A stretch of DNA of 7,531 bases from an uncultured Eubacteriales bacterium (GTDB lineage Bacteria; Bacillota; Clostridia; Oscillospirales; Feifaniaceae). The translations under genes were made by a program, and so were the position numbers. Positions 6,269 through 7,531 of the stretch are shown here, piece after piece (the stretch's first letter is position 1; each line of letters opens with the position of its first letter). The stretch is from positions 1-7,531 of the forward strand of contig CABRXB010000046.1 of assembly GCA_902474785.1 (NCBI GenBank). The letters run 5' to 3'. The notes beneath the pieces are model-generated. The model was given only the letters and a program-made list of their open reading frames with translations, did no database searches and had not been told where the DNA came from.

Positions 6269-6299
6269 TTGAATTCCCTTGCGACCTTTTCTCGACTCA

Positions 6300-6328
6300 A
6301 TGATACTCCGGGCATTGAAAAATAGCAA
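6300..6328 (-). promoter_or_regulatory. promoter of the permease-DUF362 operon
   Basis: On the minus strand, -35 TTGCTA (6328-6323) and -10 TATCAT (6305-6300) are separated by exactly 17 bases. The -35 box overlaps the LysR box at 6322-6336 and is part of the sequence repeated before the flavoprotein gene. Transcription would start near 6293, about 340 bases before the permease start codon. Confidence 0.6.
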
Positions 6329-6343
6329 ATACCTATGTAGAAT
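6315..6343 (+). promoter_or_regulatory. promoter of the LysR-type regulator gene
   Basis: On the plus strand, -35 TTGAAA (6315-6320) and -10 TAGAAT (6338-6343) are separated by 17 bases. The LysR box (6322-6336) fills the spacer, which fits negative autoregulation, as is usual for LysR-type genes. An alternative -10-like TAGAAT also occurs at 6361-6366 but lacks a good -35. Confidence 0.55.
6322..6336. promoter_or_regulatory. LysR-type operator (T-N11-A box)
   Basis: ATAGCAAATACCTAT is an ATA-N9-TAT dyad containing the T-N11-A arrangement (T6323, A6335) that LysR-type regulators recognise. It lies between a LysR gene and its divergent neighbour and inside both predicted promoters. A closely related sequence occurs at 2322-2336. 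Binding is inferred from position and motif. Confidence 0.6.
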
Positions 6344-6390
6344 ATATTTGAATAGAAATTTAGAATGTGATTAAAAAGGGAGGCGCCTGT

Positions 6391-7272
6391 ATGATAGAAA
6401 CACGGTTGCTGCAATATTTTCTGGCTGTGGCGGAGGAGCAAAGCATCACGAAGGCGGCAGAGTATCTGCATATTGCGCAACCCACCCTTTCCAAGCAAAT
6501 GATGGAGCTGGAGAGAGAGCTGGGAAAGCAGTTGCTGGTACGCGGCAGAAAAAAGACAACTCTGACGGAAGAGGGCGCCTATCTACGTTCCCGTGCCCAG
6601 GAAATCATTTCCCTCGTGGAAACGACAGAGGCAACCTTTCGACAGAATGAGGAAATAATTACGGGAGACGTGTGCATCGGCTGTGGAGAGCATCGAAGCA
6701 CTTTTGCTATTATGCAGATGATCAAACAGATGCAAGAGGAGTACCCAAAGATCAAGGTTCACTTTTTCAGCAGCAACGCCGACGCCATTATTGAGAGACT
6801 TGACAAGGGGCTTTTGGATATTGGCATCTTGTTAGAGCCGGAGATAAATCCGCGATATGAATATCAAAAGCTGCCATTTCGTGAACCGTGGGGTGTGCTG
6901 ATGCGAAAGGATTCGCCTCTTGCGGAAAAGACCTCTGTACAGTTCAACGATTTGGCAAAGCTGCCTTTGATTTTGCCAAGTCAAGCTTCAAACAGCAATC
7001 GGCTGACGACACTTTTCTCCGACGCACTGGCTGAACCTCTTATCGTAGCTACCTATAACTTGATCTATAATGCAGGATTGATGGTGGAAGCCGGCATGGG
7101 ATATGCTCTGTGTATTGACGGCCTTATCAACACTGCCGGAGATCATCCCCTGACCTTCCGCCCGTTATCACCGCAAATGGAATCAAATGTCTACCTGTTT
7201 TTCAAAAAATATCAGGTGTTTTCCAAGGCGGTTAAGCTGTTTGTGAGCAGGCTTCAGAAGTCGTTTTTATGA
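6391..7272 (+). CDS. LysR-type transcriptional regulator
   Basis: This 293-residue DNA-binding regulator has an N-terminal winged helix-turn-helix at residues 3-62, with the recognition region SITKAAEYLHIAQPTLSKQM (18-37) followed by LERELGKQLLVRGRKKTTLTE. A linker helix (about 63-90) precedes a periplasmic-binding-like effector domain from G92 to the end (LDIGILLEP, PLILPSQAS, GMGYALCIDGL). Length is normal for the family. C95 and C98 form a CIGC motif on the first effector-domain strand, possibly sensory but unproven. The start at 6391 has GGGAGG (6378-6383) 7 bases upstream; a GTG at 6367 opens the same frame but lacks a ribosome site and would extend ahead of the HTH. It is divergent from the permease operon, which is its most likely target, and ends at a strong terminator. 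Confidence 0.95.
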   Translation: MIETRLLQYFLAVAEEQSITKAAEYLHIAQPTLSKQMMELERELGKQLLVRGRKKTTLTEEGAYLRSRAQEIISLVETTEATFRQNEEIITGDVCIGCGEHRSTFAIMQMIKQMQEEYPKIKVHFFSSNADAIIERLDKGLLDIGILLEPEINPRYEYQKLPFREPWGVLMRKDSPLAEKTSVQFNDLAKLPLILPSQASNSNRLTTLFSDALAEPLIVATYNLIYNAGLMVEAGMGYALCIDGLINTAGDHPLTFRPLSPQMESNVYLFFKKYQVFSKAVKLFVSRLQKSFL

Positions 7273-7278
7273 CAATAA

Positions 7279-7334
7279 GCGGCAGAAGTTCAAAAGCTAT
7301 TCAGCAAACTTCTGCCGCGTTCCTTTTGTTTTGA
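7279..7334 (+). terminator. Rho-independent terminator of the LysR gene
   Basis: A perfect 12-bp stem pairs GCGGCAGAAGTT (7279-7290) with AACTTCTGCCGC (7307-7318) and is followed by a T-rich tract (GTTCCTTTTGTTTTG, 7319-7333). It starts six bases after the LysR stop codon. Confidence 0.85.
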
Positions 7335-7531
7335 GATATTAAACTTTACCAAGAAGGTCGTCGACAGAAGAAAGCATAGCCACCCTTATATTCCATGGCC
7401 CTTTTGTGGTCTTGTATCTATTTGGATAGCGGCCTCTTGTGAATTGCAACTATTTTCTGTCCCTGTGGATGCTGCCGCTGCGTTTTTGCAAATGTTGCGG
7501 CGGCATATGGCTGAAATAAGAAAAGCGGCGG
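7335..7531. other. right-edge non-coding stretch with a hairpin
   Basis: No complete gene is seen. A 10-bp inverted repeat with one G-T pair joins ATGCTGCCGC (7469-7478) to GCGGCGGCAT (7497-7506), without a following T-run. On the minus strand a frame interrupted by one TAG is otherwise open from the window edge to about 7340, ending in a peptide like SSVDDLLGKV; the composition is not clearly protein-like. It may be a decayed gene or a dispersed repeat cut by the window edge. Confidence 0.25.

Noticed and set aside
5956..6498. N-terminal extension of the permease frame upstream of 5955
   Set aside because: It lacks membrane segments and family resemblance and would cross the LysR gene start and both promoters; ATG 5955 has a strong ribosome site.
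1..7531. CRISPR arrays, tRNA or rRNA genes, insertion sequences
   Set aside because: No regularly spaced repeats, no tRNA-like cloverleaf or rRNA sequence, and no transposase frame were seen on either strand.

Overview
The window looks like a chromosomal segment of a Gram-positive anaerobe of the class Clostridia, most likely an Oscillospiraceae/Ruminococcaceae-type gut organism. This rests on moderate-to-high GC, strong GGAGG-type ribosome binding sites, an S-layer-homology (SLH) lipoprotein, a DUF362 protein, a flavodoxin-fold reductase with an iron-sulfur cysteine motif, and Clostridia-type Nudix and four-helix-bundle proteins. The taxonomic call is inference.

Left part (1-1948): a small membrane-anchored protein of unknown function (85-516, +); a GC-rich hairpin-bearing gap; a terminator serving the minus strand (773-819); a ferritin-like/DUF2383-type four-helix-bundle protein (907-1338, -); and a Nudix hydrolase of the MutT type (about 1466-1948, +) whose best ribosome site points to a TTG start.

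Middle (1949-3449): about 330 bases with no gene I can support, then a promoter/operator (2283-2360) that closely matches the one beside the LysR gene 4 kb away. Next comes a long leader and a flavoprotein gene (2588-3118, +) with a CX2CX2CX7C motif typical of iron-sulfur flavoproteins. A structured, gene-free stretch (3180-3365) and a strong hairpin (3394-3444) follow.

Right part (3450-7531): a minus-strand operon with an ArsP/DUF318-type permease (5056-5955) followed 19 bases later by an SLH-DUF362 lipoprotein (3450-5036) whose last ~30 codons are frameshifted. Divergently on the plus strand is a LysR-type regulator (6391-7272) with its own terminator (7279-7334). The shared intergenic region holds two overlapping divergent promoters around a T-N11-A LysR box.

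The main observation is regulatory. The -35 region and adjacent LysR-box sequence of the permease promoter recur in front of the flavoprotein gene, with the same 17-base promoter spacing. This suggests one LysR regulon joining the permease, the DUF362 lipoprotein and the flavoprotein, plausibly a metal/metalloid or redox stress response. The effector and substrate cannot be read from the sequence.
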